DNA of 64,000 bases from Lacihabitans soyangensis (GCF_024343775.1 NZ_RJUF01000010.1:17844-81843), one strand, 5' to 3'. Positions 45,020 through 55,658 are shown, counted from the first letter of the stretch. The notes: generated from the letters alone by a model not told the origin. Numbers and translations are program-made.

Positions 45020-47133
45020 AAAGGCCAGATTTTTCAAAAATAACCTTCGATTCGGTTTCAGAAATTCCAAATGCTGATTCAAAAGTCTATGCCACAGCAG
45101 AGGGTATTGTGGTATTAAGTGATTTTCCTGCGAGGAGACAATCCCACCAAGGTTTTTTGTCTGGCATTGCTCCCTTTTTAGGTGGGCCATACGCCAGTAT
45201 GTATCTCAACAAACCTTGGACCATCCGACAATATGCTGGTTTTTCGACCGCCCAAGAAAGTAATGCTTTTTACAGAAAAAACTTGGCCCAAGGTCAAAAA
45301 GGTCTCTCTGTGGCGTTTGATTTGGCCACCCATCGAGGCTATGATTCTGACCACCCACGTGTAGCTGGAGATGTCGGCATGGCTGGTGTAGCCATTGATT
45401 CTGTGGAGGATATGAAAATTCTTTTTGACCAGATTCCGCTGGATCAAATGTCGGTTTCGATGACTATGAACGGTGCGGTTATTCCAGTTTTGGCCTTTTT
45501 TATTGTAGCTGCTGAAGAGCAAGGGGTAGCAATGGAAAAGCTCTCAGGAACCATTCAAAATGACATTTTGAAGGAATTTATGGTTCGGAACACTTATATT
45601 TATCCTCCTAAACCCTCGATGAGAATCATTGCAGATATTTTTGAATTTACCTCAAAAAATATCCCGAAATTCAATTCCATTAGCATCAGTGGCTATCACA
45701 TGCATGAGGCCGGGGCTCCTGCACATGTGGAGTTGGCCTATACGCTGGCCGATGGATTAGAGTATCTGAAAATTGGCGTTGAAAAAGGATTAGATATCGA
45801 CGATTTTGCTCCTAGACTTTCATTTTTCTGGGGTATTGGGATGAATTTCTTCATGGAAATAGCCAAAATGCGAGCAGCGAGGCTGATTTGGGCAAAAATT
45901 GTGAAAAGATTTAATCCAAAAAACCAGAAATCGTTAGCCTTACGGACGCATTGTCAAACTTCTGGGTGGAGTTTAACAGCACAAGATCCATTTAATAATA
46001 TTGCCCGCACTACCATTGAAGCCATGGCGGCGGTTTTTGGGGGAACACAATCTTTACATACCAACTCTTTAGACGAGGCCATTGCACTTCCGACGGATTT
46101 TTCAGCCAAAATTGCCAGGGACACCCAAAAATACTTACAGTCCGAGGAGGCAGGCATCACCAAAGCCATAGATCCTTGGGCAGGCTCACACTATGTAGAA
46201 TATTTGACAGCGGAATTGGTACAAAAAGCGTGGGAATTGATAGAAGAGACAGAAGCTGTCGGTGGAATGGCCAATGCCATAGAAAAGGGAATTCCAAAAT
46301 TAAAAATAGAAGAAGCTGCAACCAGAAAACAGGCGGCCATTGATAGCGGAACTGAGATAATAGTCGGTGTAAACCAATTTTTGGTAGAAGAAGAAGTGGC
46401 ACTGAGTACACTAGAGGTAGATAACGAGGCCGTAAGAAATGGGCAAATTGCATGGATAAACAAAATAAAGGCTTCAAGAAATAGCGAAAAAGCCCAAGCC
46501 GCTTTGAATGAAATTACCGAAATAGCCAAGACTGGGAAGGGTAATTTATTGGAAAAAGCCATTATCGCTGCAAGAGAAAGGTGTACTTTAGGAGAAATTT
46601 CTGACGCCATGGAAGTGGTTTTTGGAAGATATAAAGCTGATATTCAATCTGTAAAAGGGGTGTATTCTAAGGCTATGCAAGACAATAAAGTTTTTGAAGA
46701 AGCTCAAAAGTTGAGCGATGAATTTCTGGAATTGGACGGTCGCCGGCCGAGGATTTTGGTGGCGAAATTGGGCCAAGATGGTCATGATCGAGGAGCTAAA
46801 GTAATTGCCACAGGTTTTGCGGACATCGGTTTTGACGTAGACATAGGTCCTTTGTTTCAAACGCCACAAGAGGCTGCCAGTCAGGCTATTGAGAATGACG
46901 TACACGTGGTTGGAATTAGTTCCTTGGCCGCTGGTCATAAGACTTTGGTTCCAGAAGTTATTAAAGCTTTGAAGGATTTAGGAAGACCAGACATTATGGT
47001 AGTTGTAGGTGGTGTTATTCCTCCTCAGGACTATGATTTTTTATATAAAAATGGAGTAGTGGCGGTTTTTGGGCCGGGAACACCCATTGCTAATGCTGGA
47101 AAAGAAATTATTGAAATATTGATGAAAGATTGA
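45016..47133 (+). CDS. Methylmalonyl-CoA mutase, large B12-binding subunit
   Basis: The enzyme rearranges (R)-methylmalonyl-CoA to succinyl-CoA with adenosylcobalamin. Counted from ATG 45016 (ATGA overlap with the biotin carboxylase gene) it has 705 residues. The catalytic barrel has [37 protein letters not shown] and [12 protein letters not shown]. The C-terminal B12 domain starts near 580 with D588-G-H590-D-R-G593, then [16 protein letters not shown] and [13 protein letters not shown]. The codon track begins with TTG at 45004, which is not needed. It pairs with the short MutA-like subunit and needs an epimerase that is not in the window. Confidence 0.96.
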   Translation: MKRPDFSKITFDSVSEIPNADSKVYATAEGIVVLSDFPARRQSHQGFLSGIAPFLGGPYASMYLNKPWTIRQYAGFSTAQESNAFYRKNLAQGQKGLSVAFDLATHRGYDSDHPRVAGDVGMAGVAIDSVEDMKILFDQIPLDQMSVSMTMNGAVIPVLAFFIVAAEEQGVAMEKLSGTIQNDILKEFMVRNTYIYPPKPSMRIIADIFEFTSKNIPKFNSISISGYHMHEAGAPAHVELAYTLADGLEYLKIGVEKGLDIDDFAPRLSFFWGIGMNFFMEIAKMRAARLIWAKIVKRFNPKNQKSLALRTHCQTSGWSLTAQDPFNNIARTTIEAMAAVFGGTQSLHTNSLDEAIALPTDFSAKIARDTQKYLQSEEAGITKAIDPWAGSHYVEYLTAELVQKAWELIEETEAVGGMANAIEKGIPKLKIEEAATRKQAAIDSGTEIIVGVNQFLVEEEVALSTLEVDNEAVRNGQIAWINKIKASRNSEKAQAALNEITEIAKTGKGNLLEKAIIAARERCTLGEISDAMEVVFGRYKADIQSVKGVYSKAMQDNKVFEEAQKLSDEFLELDGRRPRILVAKLGQDGHDRGAKVIATGFADIGFDVDIGPLFQTPQEAASQAIENDVHVVGISSLAAGHKTLVPEVIKALKDLGRPDIMVVVGGVIPPQDYDFLYKNGVVAVFGPGTPIANAGKEIIEILMKD

Positions 47134-47136
47134 GTT

Positions 47137-47225
47137 TTTAAACGCAAAGACGCTAAGTTTTCGCAAAGTACACGAAGTTTTTCTTTTAAAACTTTGCGGA
47201 AATCTCTTAGAACTTTGCGTTTAAA
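47137..47225. repeat. Nested inverted-repeat element (two perfect stems)
   Basis: In the 113-base gap between the mutase and the carboxyltransferase genes, TTTAAACGCAAAG (47137-47149) and CTTTGCGTTTAAA (47213-47225) form a perfect 13-bp stem. Inside it, CGCAAAGT (47162-47169) and ACTTTGCG (47191-47198) form a second perfect stem. The CGCAAAG unit also recurs as direct copies. It looks like a REP-type mobile or RNA-structure element. Confidence 0.65.
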
Positions 47226-47246
47226 TGAATTTTAGAAACAAATATT

Positions 47247-48788
47247 ATGACGAATAAAGTAGAAACATTACAGAAAAAATTGGCCGAAGCCGCACTTGGC
47301 GGTGGTCAGAATAGGATAGATGCTCAGCACAAAAAAGGCAAACTTTCAGCAAGGGAAAGAGTAGAATTGCTTTTGGATGAAGGTTCTTTTGAAGAAATTG
47401 GAGCTTTGGTCACCCACCGAACCAAAGATTTCGACATGGAAAATCAGATTTTCTTGGGTGATGGTGTTGTTACGGGTTATGGAACTGTAAACGGTAGACT
47501 GATTTACGTTTTTTCGCAAGATTTTACGGTTTTTGGTGGTTCATTGTCCGAAACTCATGCCGAGAAAATCTGTAAAATAATGGATATGGCCATGAAAACG
47601 GGGGCTCCTGTTATAGGTTTGAACGATTCTGGTGGTGCTCGTATTCAGGAAGGTGTACGTTCTTTGGGTGGTTATGCCGATATTTTTTACCGAAATGTAC
47701 GTGCTTCAGGTGCGATTCCACAAATTTCTGCCATCATGGGACCATGTGCCGGTGGGGCGGTTTATTCGCCCGCCATCACAGATTTTGTGATGATGGTGGA
47801 AAATACCAGTTATATGTTTGTTACTGGTCCGAATGTCGTAAAAACCGTTACCAATGAGGAAGTTAGTTCTGAAGAATTGGGAGGAGCCATGACGCACGCT
47901 ACAAAGTCTGGAGTTACCCATTTGACTTCAGCTAACGATTTTGAATGTATTCAACAAATCAAGCAACTGTTGAGTTACATTCCCCAAAACTGTGAAGAAA
48001 CACCAGCTAAATTACCTTATGAATTAGGGGATGAAATCAGAGAAGTTTTAGAAACCATTGTTCCCGAAAATGCCAATCAACCTTACGACATGCGAGAGGT
48101 GATCTCGGGTATTTGTGATACAGAATCATTCATGGAAATTCATAAAGATTATGCGGAGAATATCGTAGTAGGTTTTGCAAGATTAGCAGGAAGAAGCGTG
48201 GGAATTGTGGCGAACCAGCCTATTAGTTTGGCAGGAGTTTTGGATATTGAAAGTTCGAAAAAAGCAGCACGATTTACACGTTTTTGTGATTGTTTCAATA
48301 TTCCTTTGGTGGTTTTGGTGGACGTGCCAGGCTTCTTACCAGGCACTGATCAAGAATGGAAAGGAATCATCACCAATGGAGCCAAATTGCTTTACGCTCT
48401 CAGTGAAGCCACAGTGCCAAGAGTAACCGTAATCACAAGAAAAGCCTACGGCGGTGCTTATGATGTAATGAACTCGAAGCACATAGGGGCAGACATGAAC
48501 TTCGCATGGCCGGGGGCTGAGATAGCCGTGATGGGAGCGAAAGGGGCCTCTGAAATCATATTTAAAAAAGAAATTTCAGAAGCAGCCGACCCAGCAGCCA
48601 AATTGGTAGAGAAGGAAGCCGAGTACGCCAAACTATTTGCAAACCCTTACACAGCAGCTGAGAGAGGATTTATAGACGAAGTGATAGAACCACGTTTCAC
48701 CCGAAGAAAACTAATAAAGGCTTTCGCCATGCTCGAAAACAAAGTGGATCATTTGCCTAAGAAAAAGCACGGAAATATTCCGTTGTGA
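47247..48788 (+). CDS. Acyl-CoA (propionyl-CoA) carboxylase beta subunit
   Basis: The 513-residue carboxyltransferase transfers CO2 from biotin to an acyl-CoA. Family sequences include the opening [21 protein letters not shown] (core [14 protein letters not shown]), [23 protein letters not shown] (core [15 protein letters not shown]), [22 protein letters not shown] core [12 protein letters not shown], and the C-terminal [17 protein letters not shown] and [15 protein letters not shown]. With the biotin carboxylase and carrier upstream it would complete a propionyl-CoA carboxylase, feeding methylmalonyl-CoA to the mutase. It starts 113 bases after the mutase, past a repeat element, so it may be co-transcribed or have its own signals. 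Confidence 0.95.
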   Translation: MTNKVETLQKKLAEAALGGGQNRIDAQHKKGKLSARERVELLLDEGSFEEIGALVTHRTKDFDMENQIFLGDGVVTGYGTVNGRLIYVFSQDFTVFGGSLSETHAEKICKIMDMAMKTGAPVIGLNDSGGARIQEGVRSLGGYADIFYRNVRASGAIPQISAIMGPCAGGAVYSPAITDFVMMVENTSYMFVTGPNVVKTVTNEEVSSEELGGAMTHATKSGVTHLTSANDFECIQQIKQLLSYIPQNCEETPAKLPYELGDEIREVLETIVPENANQPYDMREVISGICDTESFMEIHKDYAENIVVGFARLAGRSVGIVANQPISLAGVLDIESSKKAARFTRFCDCFNIPLVVLVDVPGFLPGTDQEWKGIITNGAKLLYALSEATVPRVTVITRKAYGGAYDVMNSKHIGADMNFAWPGAEIAVMGAKGASEIIFKKEISEAADPAAKLVEKEAEYAKLFANPYTAAERGFIDEVIEPRFTRRKLIKAFAMLENKVDHLPKKKHGNIPL

Positions 48789-49010
48789 GGGTAATATGGT
48801 TTACATTTACGCTTGGGTTATTTTTCATTAGTTCTGAGATAATGTAGTCAACGCAACAATTAGTACAAATAATTGTGGATTGAATTTATCATTTCCGATA
48901 AACTTCCCTAAGATTTATTAAATTCGACAATTAAAGGAGTCTAATATTTAGTCTTCCTTATTTGTTAAAATAGTTAACTGATTTTTATTTTGCAATCATG
49001 TCTACGAGAT

Positions 49011-49039
49011 GTTTTTGAAAGTTTTTTTCTTTCAAAAAC
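49011..49039. other. Perfect hairpin in the susC leader
   Basis: GTTTTTGAAAG and CTTTCAAAAAC form a perfect 11-bp stem with a T7 loop. It is not followed by a T run on the plus strand, so it is not a normal terminator for that strand. It lies directly before the tandem dyad. Confidence 0.7.
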
Positions 49040-49047
49040 GTATCAGC

Positions 49048-49079
49048 TTGGTTGAACTACCAATTGGTTAAATTACCAA
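49048..49079. promoter_or_regulatory. Tandem dyad TTGGT-N6-ACCAA, candidate operator of susC-susD
   Basis: Two adjoining 16-mers, TTGGTTGAACTACCAA (49048-49063) and TTGGTTAAATTACCAA (49064-49079), agree at 14 of 16 positions. Each is an inverted repeat with TTGGT/ACCAA arms, and their junction is the palindrome ACCAATTGGT. The form recalls operators of FadR-type GntR regulators, whose core is TGGT-ACCA, but the spacer is longer. No such regulator is in the window. Confidence 0.55.
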
Positions 49080-49457
49080 AGACGTACTGCTAAAATACAT
49101 AAGAAGACAGTGATCTAAACCTAAACTTGAAAACTGTAAAAGCTGCACCTTCGCTTGCTATTTTCATTTTCAAGAAATACTCCTACAATTTAGAGAACTT
49201 AACATTTACTTTTCACGCAGCCAATAGTTTTCTATTCAACAAGTTCTAGAATTTATATTAGACGCCGCTTGAAGTTTTGTTTTTTCAAAATTGACTAATT
49301 GGTGTAGAAATTTGAATTGTAACAAGTTTTTTTAACAAATCCTATGAACTTAGATTATTTTGTCATTAATTTCGACCAATAAACTTCATCTTTAAACAAT
49401 TAACCTCTTTTCTTAATCATTTCATTAATTATCTATAACCAATTAATTTTCAATTCT

Positions 49458-52400
49458 ATGTTTAAAAATTTACTAGTATTTTTCATGCTGGTGGGTGTAA
49501 CTGCGTTTGGACAAGAAGTTCAAATTTCGGGAACTGTCACAGCAAAAGACGACGCTTCTCCTTTGCCGGGCGTAAGTATCTATGCCAAAGGGACAAAAAA
49601 AGGGGTTACCTCAGATGCGAATGGCAAGTATAGCCTAAGTGTATCAAAAGGCAGCCAAGTGATTTTTTCTTATGTGGGATTTGAGCCCACTACCGTTACG
49701 GTTGGTAGTCAGAGTATTATCAACGTTCAATTAGAAACTGGAGCGAATGTTTTAGAGGAAGTAATAGCTACTGCTTTCGGTACCGCAAAGAAGGCTTCTT
49801 TCACTGGCTCGTCTGCAGTAATTAACGCCGATGCCATTGCCACGAGGCCAGTCACGTCTGTACTTCAGGTTTTGGCTGGTGCTGCACCGGGTATTCAATC
49901 CAACATGGGTAGTGGTCAGCCAGGAGCTAGCCCGAATATCAGAGTTAGGGGTTTTGGTTCGGTATCTGCATCGAATAATCCACTTTATGTAGTCGATGGT
50001 ATGCCTTTAGGTGTAAACATTAACAATATAAATCCTAGTGATATTGAGTCAGTTACCGTACTAAAAGATGCTGCTTCTACAGCCTTGTATGGTGCAAGGG
50101 CCGCTAATGGTGTTGTTTTGATAACCACCAAAAAGGGTAAAGATGGTAAGAATAATATAGACCTATCTTATACTAAAGGAAATAACTCTAGGGGAATTCC
50201 AGAGTATGAAAGGGTAGGGGCAGCAGACTACTACACTTTGATGTGGGAGGCAAATAGAAACAGTTTGGCTTACAGACAAACTAACCCTGTAGCCTTAGCA
50301 ACAGCCGGAACTACTGCCACTAACGGCTTAGGTGCTTTGGTTGGATACAATGTATTCGATGTTCCTTTTAATCAGCTTGTAAGTCCTGAGGGTGTATTCA
50401 ATCCAAACGCCAAAATGATTTATGATGCGGAAGAAATGAACTGGGAAAAACCTCTGATTGCTCCAAATTCAAGAGATGAAATGAATCTTAAGTTCTCGGG
50501 TGGAGCTAACAAATCTGACTACTTAATATCGCTTGGTTATTTGAGTGATAAGGGCTTTTTGGTAAACTCTGACTTCAAAAGATATACGTTAAGACTTAAT
50601 GTTAATACGCAGTTGAAACCTTTCTTCAAGACGGGTCTTAACGTAAACGGTGGTCTAACGGATTCTAATTCTGGTCAAGATGGAACAAATACGGCATTTG
50701 TTAATCCTTTCTTTTTCTCTAGAAATATGGCCCCTATTTATCCTGTTTATGCTATAAATCCTGCTGCACCGGGTCAGTTTTTGTTAGATGCAGATGGAAA
50801 GAGAATATATGATATCGGTAACATGTCTGCATTGGGGCTTCCAAATAGGTCGCAATATGCTGGTAGACACAATGTTTACGAAACACTTTTGAATAAAAAC
50901 TTCTTCAAAAGAACCAATGTAGGTGCAAGAGCTTATGTGGAGTTTACATTTCTGAAAAACTTTAAGTTTACCTCAAATCTCGGTACAGATATTTCAATCG
51001 TGAACTCCAGGTCGTTTGGAAACCCGATTGTGGGTGACGGTGCTCCTGCTGGCTCAGGCAGTAATGAATTTGAGAACTCTACAGTGGTTAACTTTAACCA
51101 ATTGTTAAATTATAATAACAATTTCGGTAAACATAATGTGGACGTCATCTTAGGTCATGAAAGTTATGATGAAAAAGATAATAGACTTAGAGGTTCAAGA
51201 ACAGGTCAAGTGTTGGACGGAAACATTGAACTTATAAACTTTACCACCACTACTAACTTGGATTCTCGTGCAAGAGATAGAAGAGTGGAAGGGTATTTCT
51301 CAAGAGCTACCTACGATTTTGATGAGAAATATATAGTTACGCTCTCTGCAAGGAGAGATGGCTCGAGTAAGTTTAATCAGGCTGTAAGATGGGGTAATTT
51401 CTACTCAATTGGAACCGCTTGGAGAATTGACCAAGAGAAATTTATGGAGAGTTTGCCTTTTATCAGCAATTTGAAATTAAGAGCTAACTTTGGAGAAACT
51501 GGAAATGATGAGGATATAAATATTTACGCATGGCAACCCACTTACAGTTTGAGCTTTAATAACGCCACAGAGCCTGGTATTTTACAAGGTAGTCTTGGAA
51601 ATCTTGACTTAGTGTGGGAAAAAAGTACAGCGGCTGATTTAGGACTTGAGGCCGGATTTTTAGATGATAAAATTAATGCAAGTGTTGAGGTATTCCAACG
51701 TACTTCTTCTAATCTACTATTTAACGTTCCTTTGCCAGTATCATCTGGTGTAGCCAGCCAAACTAGAAACATTGGTACCATGTACAACAAAGGTATTGAA
51801 ATGGCTGCCTCTGCTGTCGTTTATAAGAAAAATGACTTTAGTATAGTTGTATCAGGAAATGCTACATCTTTTATCAACAGGTTTACAAAATTACCAGCAG
51901 AAACTCCGGTAATAGTAACAGGAACCAAAAGATATGAAGAAGGTAGAGACATACAAAATTACTGGTTAAGAGAATATATGGGAGTTAATCCAGCAACAGG
52001 AGAAGCTTTGTATAGAGCTGCGGCATTGGTACCAGCCAACTCATTTGTTAGAGAAAACGGCGATACAGTTACAACTAATATCAGTAATGCAAGATTCATA
52101 AATGCAGGTTCTGCCATACCGAAATTCAACGGAGGTTTTGGCACATCCATCGGTTATAAAGGTTTCGAACTTTCTGGTCAATTTATATACCAAGTAGGTG
52201 GTAAAGTTTATGATGGTGCTTATGCTGGAATCATGGGTTCAGGATATCACAATGCAAAGAGTGTTGACATATTGAAAAGATGGCAAAAACCAGGCGATAT
52301 TACAGATGTGCCACGTATGGATGCCTCAAGGACTTCAGACTTTGACGCCGCCTCAACTCGATGGTTATTAGATGCGACCTATTTTGCTCTTAGAAATGTT

Positions 52401-52598
52401 AACTTGTCCTACACTGTTCCAACCAAATGGGCCTCTAAAATCAAATCACGGGGAGTTTCATTCTATGTAAGTGGTGAAAACCTTGCGTTCTTTGGTAAAC
52501 GTAAAGGAACCAATATTCAGCAAGATTTTTCTGGTGTAACTTCTAATACTTACCCAGGTGCAAGATCAATTGTATTTGGTACTAGTTTAGGTTTTTAA
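49458..52598 (+). CDS. SusC/RagA-family TonB-linked outer-membrane protein
   Basis: The 1046-residue protein is the outer-membrane half of a SusCD glycan or nutrient importer. It has a signal peptide (to about residue 19, FGQ), a carboxypeptidase-regulatory-like domain (about 22-100, ISGTVTAKDDASPLPGVSI core SPLPGVSIYAKG, then VIFSYVGFEP), a TonB-plug domain (about 115-220, PNIRVRGFGSVSASNNPLYVVDGMPLG core LYVVDGMPLG) and a barrel to the end (GARSIVFGTSLGF). Plug features such as KDAASTALYGARAANGVV are textbook for the family. Its partner SusD starts 20 bases downstream. The substrate cannot be read from sequence. Confidence 0.96.
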   Translation: MFKNLLVFFMLVGVTAFGQEVQISGTVTAKDDASPLPGVSIYAKGTKKGVTSDANGKYSLSVSKGSQVIFSYVGFEPTTVTVGSQSIINVQLETGANVLEEVIATAFGTAKKASFTGSSAVINADAIATRPVTSVLQVLAGAAPGIQSNMGSGQPGASPNIRVRGFGSVSASNNPLYVVDGMPLGVNINNINPSDIESVTVLKDAASTALYGARAANGVVLITTKKGKDGKNNIDLSYTKGNNSRGIPEYERVGAADYYTLMWEANRNSLAYRQTNPVALATAGTTATNGLGALVGYNVFDVPFNQLVSPEGVFNPNAKMIYDAEEMNWEKPLIAPNSRDEMNLKFSGGANKSDYLISLGYLSDKGFLVNSDFKRYTLRLNVNTQLKPFFKTGLNVNGGLTDSNSGQDGTNTAFVNPFFFSRNMAPIYPVYAINPAAPGQFLLDADGKRIYDIGNMSALGLPNRSQYAGRHNVYETLLNKNFFKRTNVGARAYVEFTFLKNFKFTSNLGTDISIVNSRSFGNPIVGDGAPAGSGSNEFENSTVVNFNQLLNYNNNFGKHNVDVILGHESYDEKDNRLRGSRTGQVLDGNIELINFTTTTNLDSRARDRRVEGYFSRATYDFDEKYIVTLSARRDGSSKFNQAVRWGNFYSIGTAWRIDQEKFMESLPFISNLKLRANFGETGNDEDINIYAWQPTYSLSFNNATEPGILQGSLGNLDLVWEKSTAADLGLEAGFLDDKINASVEVFQRTSSNLLFNVPLPVSSGVASQTRNIGTMYNKGIEMAASAVVYKKNDFSIVVSGNATSFINRFTKLPAETPVIVTGTKRYEEGRDIQNYWLREYMGVNPATGEALYRAAALVPANSFVRENGDTVTTNISNARFINAGSAIPKFNGGFGTSIGYKGFELSGQFIYQVGGKVYDGAYAGIMGSGYHNAKSVDILKRWQKPGDITDVPRMDASRTSDFDAASTRWLLDATYFALRNVNLSYTVPTKWASKIKSRGVSFYVSGENLAFFGKRKGTNIQQDFSGVTSNTYPGARSIVFGTSLGF

Positions 52599-52618
52599 TT
52601 TTAAAATTTACGAAAACA

Positions 52619-54103
52619 ATGAAAAAAAGAATAATAACTATATTGTCGACTATCCTGCTGGTATTCAATTTTACTGCTTGTAGTGATGATTTCCTGAATA
52701 CCGTACCCACAGAATCTGTTGATGCGGCCTCTGCATATGCTACTACTAAAAATGCCTCAGCGGCTATCAATGGTATTTACCGTTCACTGGTTGTTAGATA
52801 TTTGGGTTCTCAAGGTCATTTCGGTCATCCTGCCGTGATGCTTATCATGGATCATTTGGGTGAAGATCTAATTCAAGGTGCTGCCTCGGCAAGTTGGCAC
52901 GTGGCTGAAACACGATGGGTTGCTCATAGAACAGACAATACCGTTGGTGTACGACTTCCTTATGAAATGTACTACAGGGTAATTTCCAATACCAATGTGG
53001 CCATTGAGAATATTCCAAATGCGGTAGGAACTCAGGCACAAAAAGATCAAGTTTTAGGAGAAGCCCTTGGTTTAAGAGCATGGTCTTATTTTAACCTTAT
53101 ACAGCTTTATGGAAAGAGATACAATGCTGCAGCTAAGCCAAATAGCTCGCCAGGTGTGCCTCTTGTGTTAAAACCAACTGTAGAAGGATTGCCAAGAGCT
53201 ACTGTTGAGGAGGTATATGCCCAAATCAATAAGGACCTTGAAGAAGCGGCTAAGATTTTGGGTACAGCACGTACCTATAAGTCGCACATTAATCTCGATG
53301 TAATTAAAGGTATTCAGGCTCGCGTTGCCTTAACGCAGCAAAACTGGGAGGCTGCGGCTAAGTTTGCCAATGAGGCACGCAAGTCGTACCCTTTAATGAA
53401 TGAGGCTACCTATCAAGACGGATTTTCCAATATATCCAACTCAGAGTGGATGTGGGGATTTGACCACTTAGAAGACCAATCGGAGTTTTTTGGTGCTTAT
53501 CATTCTTATGTTTCTTGTAACTACAACTCCACTGTAATCAGAACATATCCCAAAGTAATCAATAGCAAACTTTATGATCAAATCCCAACTACGGATGTAA
53601 GATCAAAAATGTGGATTAAAGCTCCAACTGCGGCAAATGCTGTAACTCCTCCGGGTGGAATTAGACCTCCTTATTTGAATCAAAAATTCAGATTACCGGG
53701 TACACCTTCTACTTCTACCATGGGTGATATTCCGTATATGAGGTCTTCTGAAATGGTACTAATAGAGGCCGAGGCTCTTGCCCGTCAAGGAAAAGACGCA
53801 GAGGCTGCTAAAGTACTTCAGGAGCTAGTTGTTAAAAGAGACGCTTCGGCGGTATTGAGCACCAATACGGGAGAAAAACTTATTGATCAGATCATGTTTA
53901 ATCGTAGGATAGAACTTTGGGGTGAAGGATTCAGATTCTTAGACCTTAAGAGAACCAATTCACCATTGAACCGTAATGGAGCTAATCATATTGCAGCTAT
54001 CACAACCATATATGATGTTCCTGCTGAGGATAAAATGTGGGAGTGGTTGATTCCAAGAGCTGAATTGGATGCTAACAAGGCAGTGGTTCAAAACCCGCTT
54101 TAA
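52619..54103 (+). CDS. SusD/RagB-family substrate-binding lipoprotein
   Basis: The 494-residue protein starts with a lipoprotein signal (ILLVFNFTAC, Cys21) followed by SDDFLNTVPTESV, the usual SusD opening. The TPR-rich body includes LGEALGLRAWSYFNLIQLYGKRYN core ALGLRAWSYFNLIQLYG, RATVEEVYAQINKDLEEA and GIQARVALTQQNWEAAAKFA. The C-terminal RagB domain ends with RRIELWGEGFRFLDLKR and a W-rich WEWLIPRAELDAN. It acts on the cell surface with the SusC barrel upstream (20 bases). A strong terminator follows. Confidence 0.96.
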   Translation: MKKRIITILSTILLVFNFTACSDDFLNTVPTESVDAASAYATTKNASAAINGIYRSLVVRYLGSQGHFGHPAVMLIMDHLGEDLIQGAASASWHVAETRWVAHRTDNTVGVRLPYEMYYRVISNTNVAIENIPNAVGTQAQKDQVLGEALGLRAWSYFNLIQLYGKRYNAAAKPNSSPGVPLVLKPTVEGLPRATVEEVYAQINKDLEEAAKILGTARTYKSHINLDVIKGIQARVALTQQNWEAAAKFANEARKSYPLMNEATYQDGFSNISNSEWMWGFDHLEDQSEFFGAYHSYVSCNYNSTVIRTYPKVINSKLYDQIPTTDVRSKMWIKAPTAANAVTPPGGIRPPYLNQKFRLPGTPSTSTMGDIPYMRSSEMVLIEAEALARQGKDAEAAKVLQELVVKRDASAVLSTNTGEKLIDQIMFNRRIELWGEGFRFLDLKRTNSPLNRNGANHIAAITTIYDVPAEDKMWEWLIPRAELDANKAVVQNPL

Positions 54104-54125
54104 TTGCTTAATAATTTTATTTTTC

Positions 54126-54158
54126 AAAAAAGAGGTTGCCTGGGCGACCTCTTTTTTT
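54126..54158 (+). terminator. Intrinsic terminator of susC-susD
   Basis: AAAAAGAGGTTGC pairs with GCGACCTCTTTTT (one G-T wobble, 5-base loop) and is followed by T residues, 22 bases past the susD stop. Confidence 0.9.
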
Positions 54159-54331
54159 TGATGTTGAGTTCTTATTTTTTAACCCAAAAATCTCATTAGA
54201 AATTCTGGCGAAATAAAATTATGTCAAGTATTTACCGAATTTATTTGCTATTATTCTCGGCACAATTGAAATGAATTCAATATGATTAGATTTTAAAGAT
54301 ATAGACCGTTGGAGTTAAACTAAATGTTGCC

Positions 54332-55573
54332 TCAACCCTCCACAATCTCCTTAGTAGGGTCAATAAAGAACCAAAGTGCCGAGGCTACAATCAGACAGCC
54401 CGCAATCAGAAAAAGTGGATAATTGAAATTCCCGGTTTGTTGAACAATGGTACCGAAAATAATGGTGATGAAAAATCCGCCCATTTGTCCTGCGAAGTTC
54501 ATGGCTCCAGTCACTGTTCCGGCGTTTCTTTTGCCGATATCTACACAAACCGCAAATGCAACTGGTAGTGTTAGATCTTTCAGAAACACACAAAGTGCTA
54601 GTAAATAGCCTGCCAGTTGATTGTCAGTGGTCACGCCAGCACCCAAAAAACAAATGCTTGAAAGTCCAAGGCCTGCTACCCCAACAATTCTTCTTCCTAA
54701 TTTTAAACCCAACTTTTTACTCAAAAAATCACTTGCAAATCCACCTACTATGCAGCCAATGGCTCCTAGAAAATAAGAGAGCGAAATGAAGTTTTTGGTT
54801 TGATCCTCTGTCATCATTCGGCCTTCTTGGAAATACGTCGACGACCAATTGGTAAAGAAATAGGAAGCGTAAAAAAACAAATGACACATAATCATCAATA
54901 GCCAAATGTTTGGATTCTTGATGATGGTTTTCCAGTGAATTTTATGAGAAATCGGGGCGTTTTTTCTGGCAGTTTCTATTTCTTCTATTTCTTTTTCCGT
55001 AATGCCTTTGTGCTCAGATGGATTATCTCTGAACCAATAATACCAGGCTGCTGCCCAAATACTCCCTACAACTCCAAGAATGAAAAAAGCCATCCTCCAA
55101 CCCACCAAATGAACAAGAGGAATTACCAAAAGTGGGGTCAGAGCCCCACCAATTCGTCCTGCAGCCCATATTACCGACTGTGCACGGCCAACTTCTACAG
55201 CCGGGAACCAGCGAGCGATGGCTATGGAGGCGTTTGGGTAGGCTCCAGCTTCGCCCATTCCAAATAAAAACCTGACAATGAGTAAGTAAACAAAGCCAAA
55301 AGCCGTACCAGTTAAAGCCGTAAAACCTGACCACCAAAGTACTACTCTTGTTAGTACTTTTCTAGGGCCTATTCTATCACCGAGAATACCTGTTGGTAGT
55401 TCAAACAATGCATAAGCCAACGAAAATGCCCCAAGAATATACCCAAAAGATTGATTGTCAAGGTCAAGGTCTTCTTTTACATACTTACTCACAACGTTCA
55501 TACAAACTCTATCCAAAAACGTGATGATAGATAGTAAGAACAAGAAAAAGAGGACTTTGTGGCGTATTTTCAT
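54332..55573 (-). CDS. MFS transporter, ACS (anion:cation symporter) type
   Basis: The 413-residue protein has twelve hydrophobic helices. The pattern is of the ACS family (hexuronate, galactonate and related acids): TFLDRVCMNVV near the start, FELPTGILGDRIGPRKVLTRVVLWWS core LGDRIGPRKVLTRVVLWW, and RFLFGMGEAGAYPNASIAIARWFP core GMGEAGAYPNASIAIARW. These motifs mark the group but do not fix the substrate. It is on the minus strand after the susCD terminator and heads, or shares, the region with the FAD oxidase gene upstream (85 bases). Confidence 0.88.
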   Translation of the reverse strand: MKIRHKVLFFLFLLSIITFLDRVCMNVVSKYVKEDLDLDNQSFGYILGAFSLAYALFELPTGILGDRIGPRKVLTRVVLWWSGFTALTGTAFGFVYLLIVRFLFGMGEAGAYPNASIAIARWFPAVEVGRAQSVIWAAGRIGGALTPLLVIPLVHLVGWRMAFFILGVVGSIWAAAWYYWFRDNPSEHKGITEKEIEEIETARKNAPISHKIHWKTIIKNPNIWLLMIMCHLFFYASYFFTNWSSTYFQEGRMMTEDQTKNFISLSYFLGAIGCIVGGFASDFLSKKLGLKLGRRIVGVAGLGLSSICFLGAGVTTDNQLAGYLLALCVFLKDLTLPVAFAVCVDIGKRNAGTVTGAMNFAGQMGGFFITIIFGTIVQQTGNFNYPLFLIAGCLIVASALWFFIDPTKEIVEG

Positions 55574-55658
55574 GGTTTTAGGGCATAAGGTTTTCCAAAT
55601 TTAAAAAGCTTTTCTCCAAAACCATTACAAAATATTTGAACCAGTTAAAATTTTGATT

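Larger units (their letters stand above)
48789..49457. other. Long susC leader region without a gene
   Basis: No coding frame was found in these 669 AT-rich bases. TTTG (48961-48964) and a near -7 box TATTTTG (48986-48992), 21 bases apart, could be a promoter. Just downstream are the hairpin and the tandem dyad listed separately. If that promoter is used, the susC mRNA has a leader of about 450 bases. Confidence 0.55.

Noticed and set aside
54159..54331. Gap between the susD terminator and the ACS transporter stop
   Set aside because: AT-rich, no gene or further hairpin seen.
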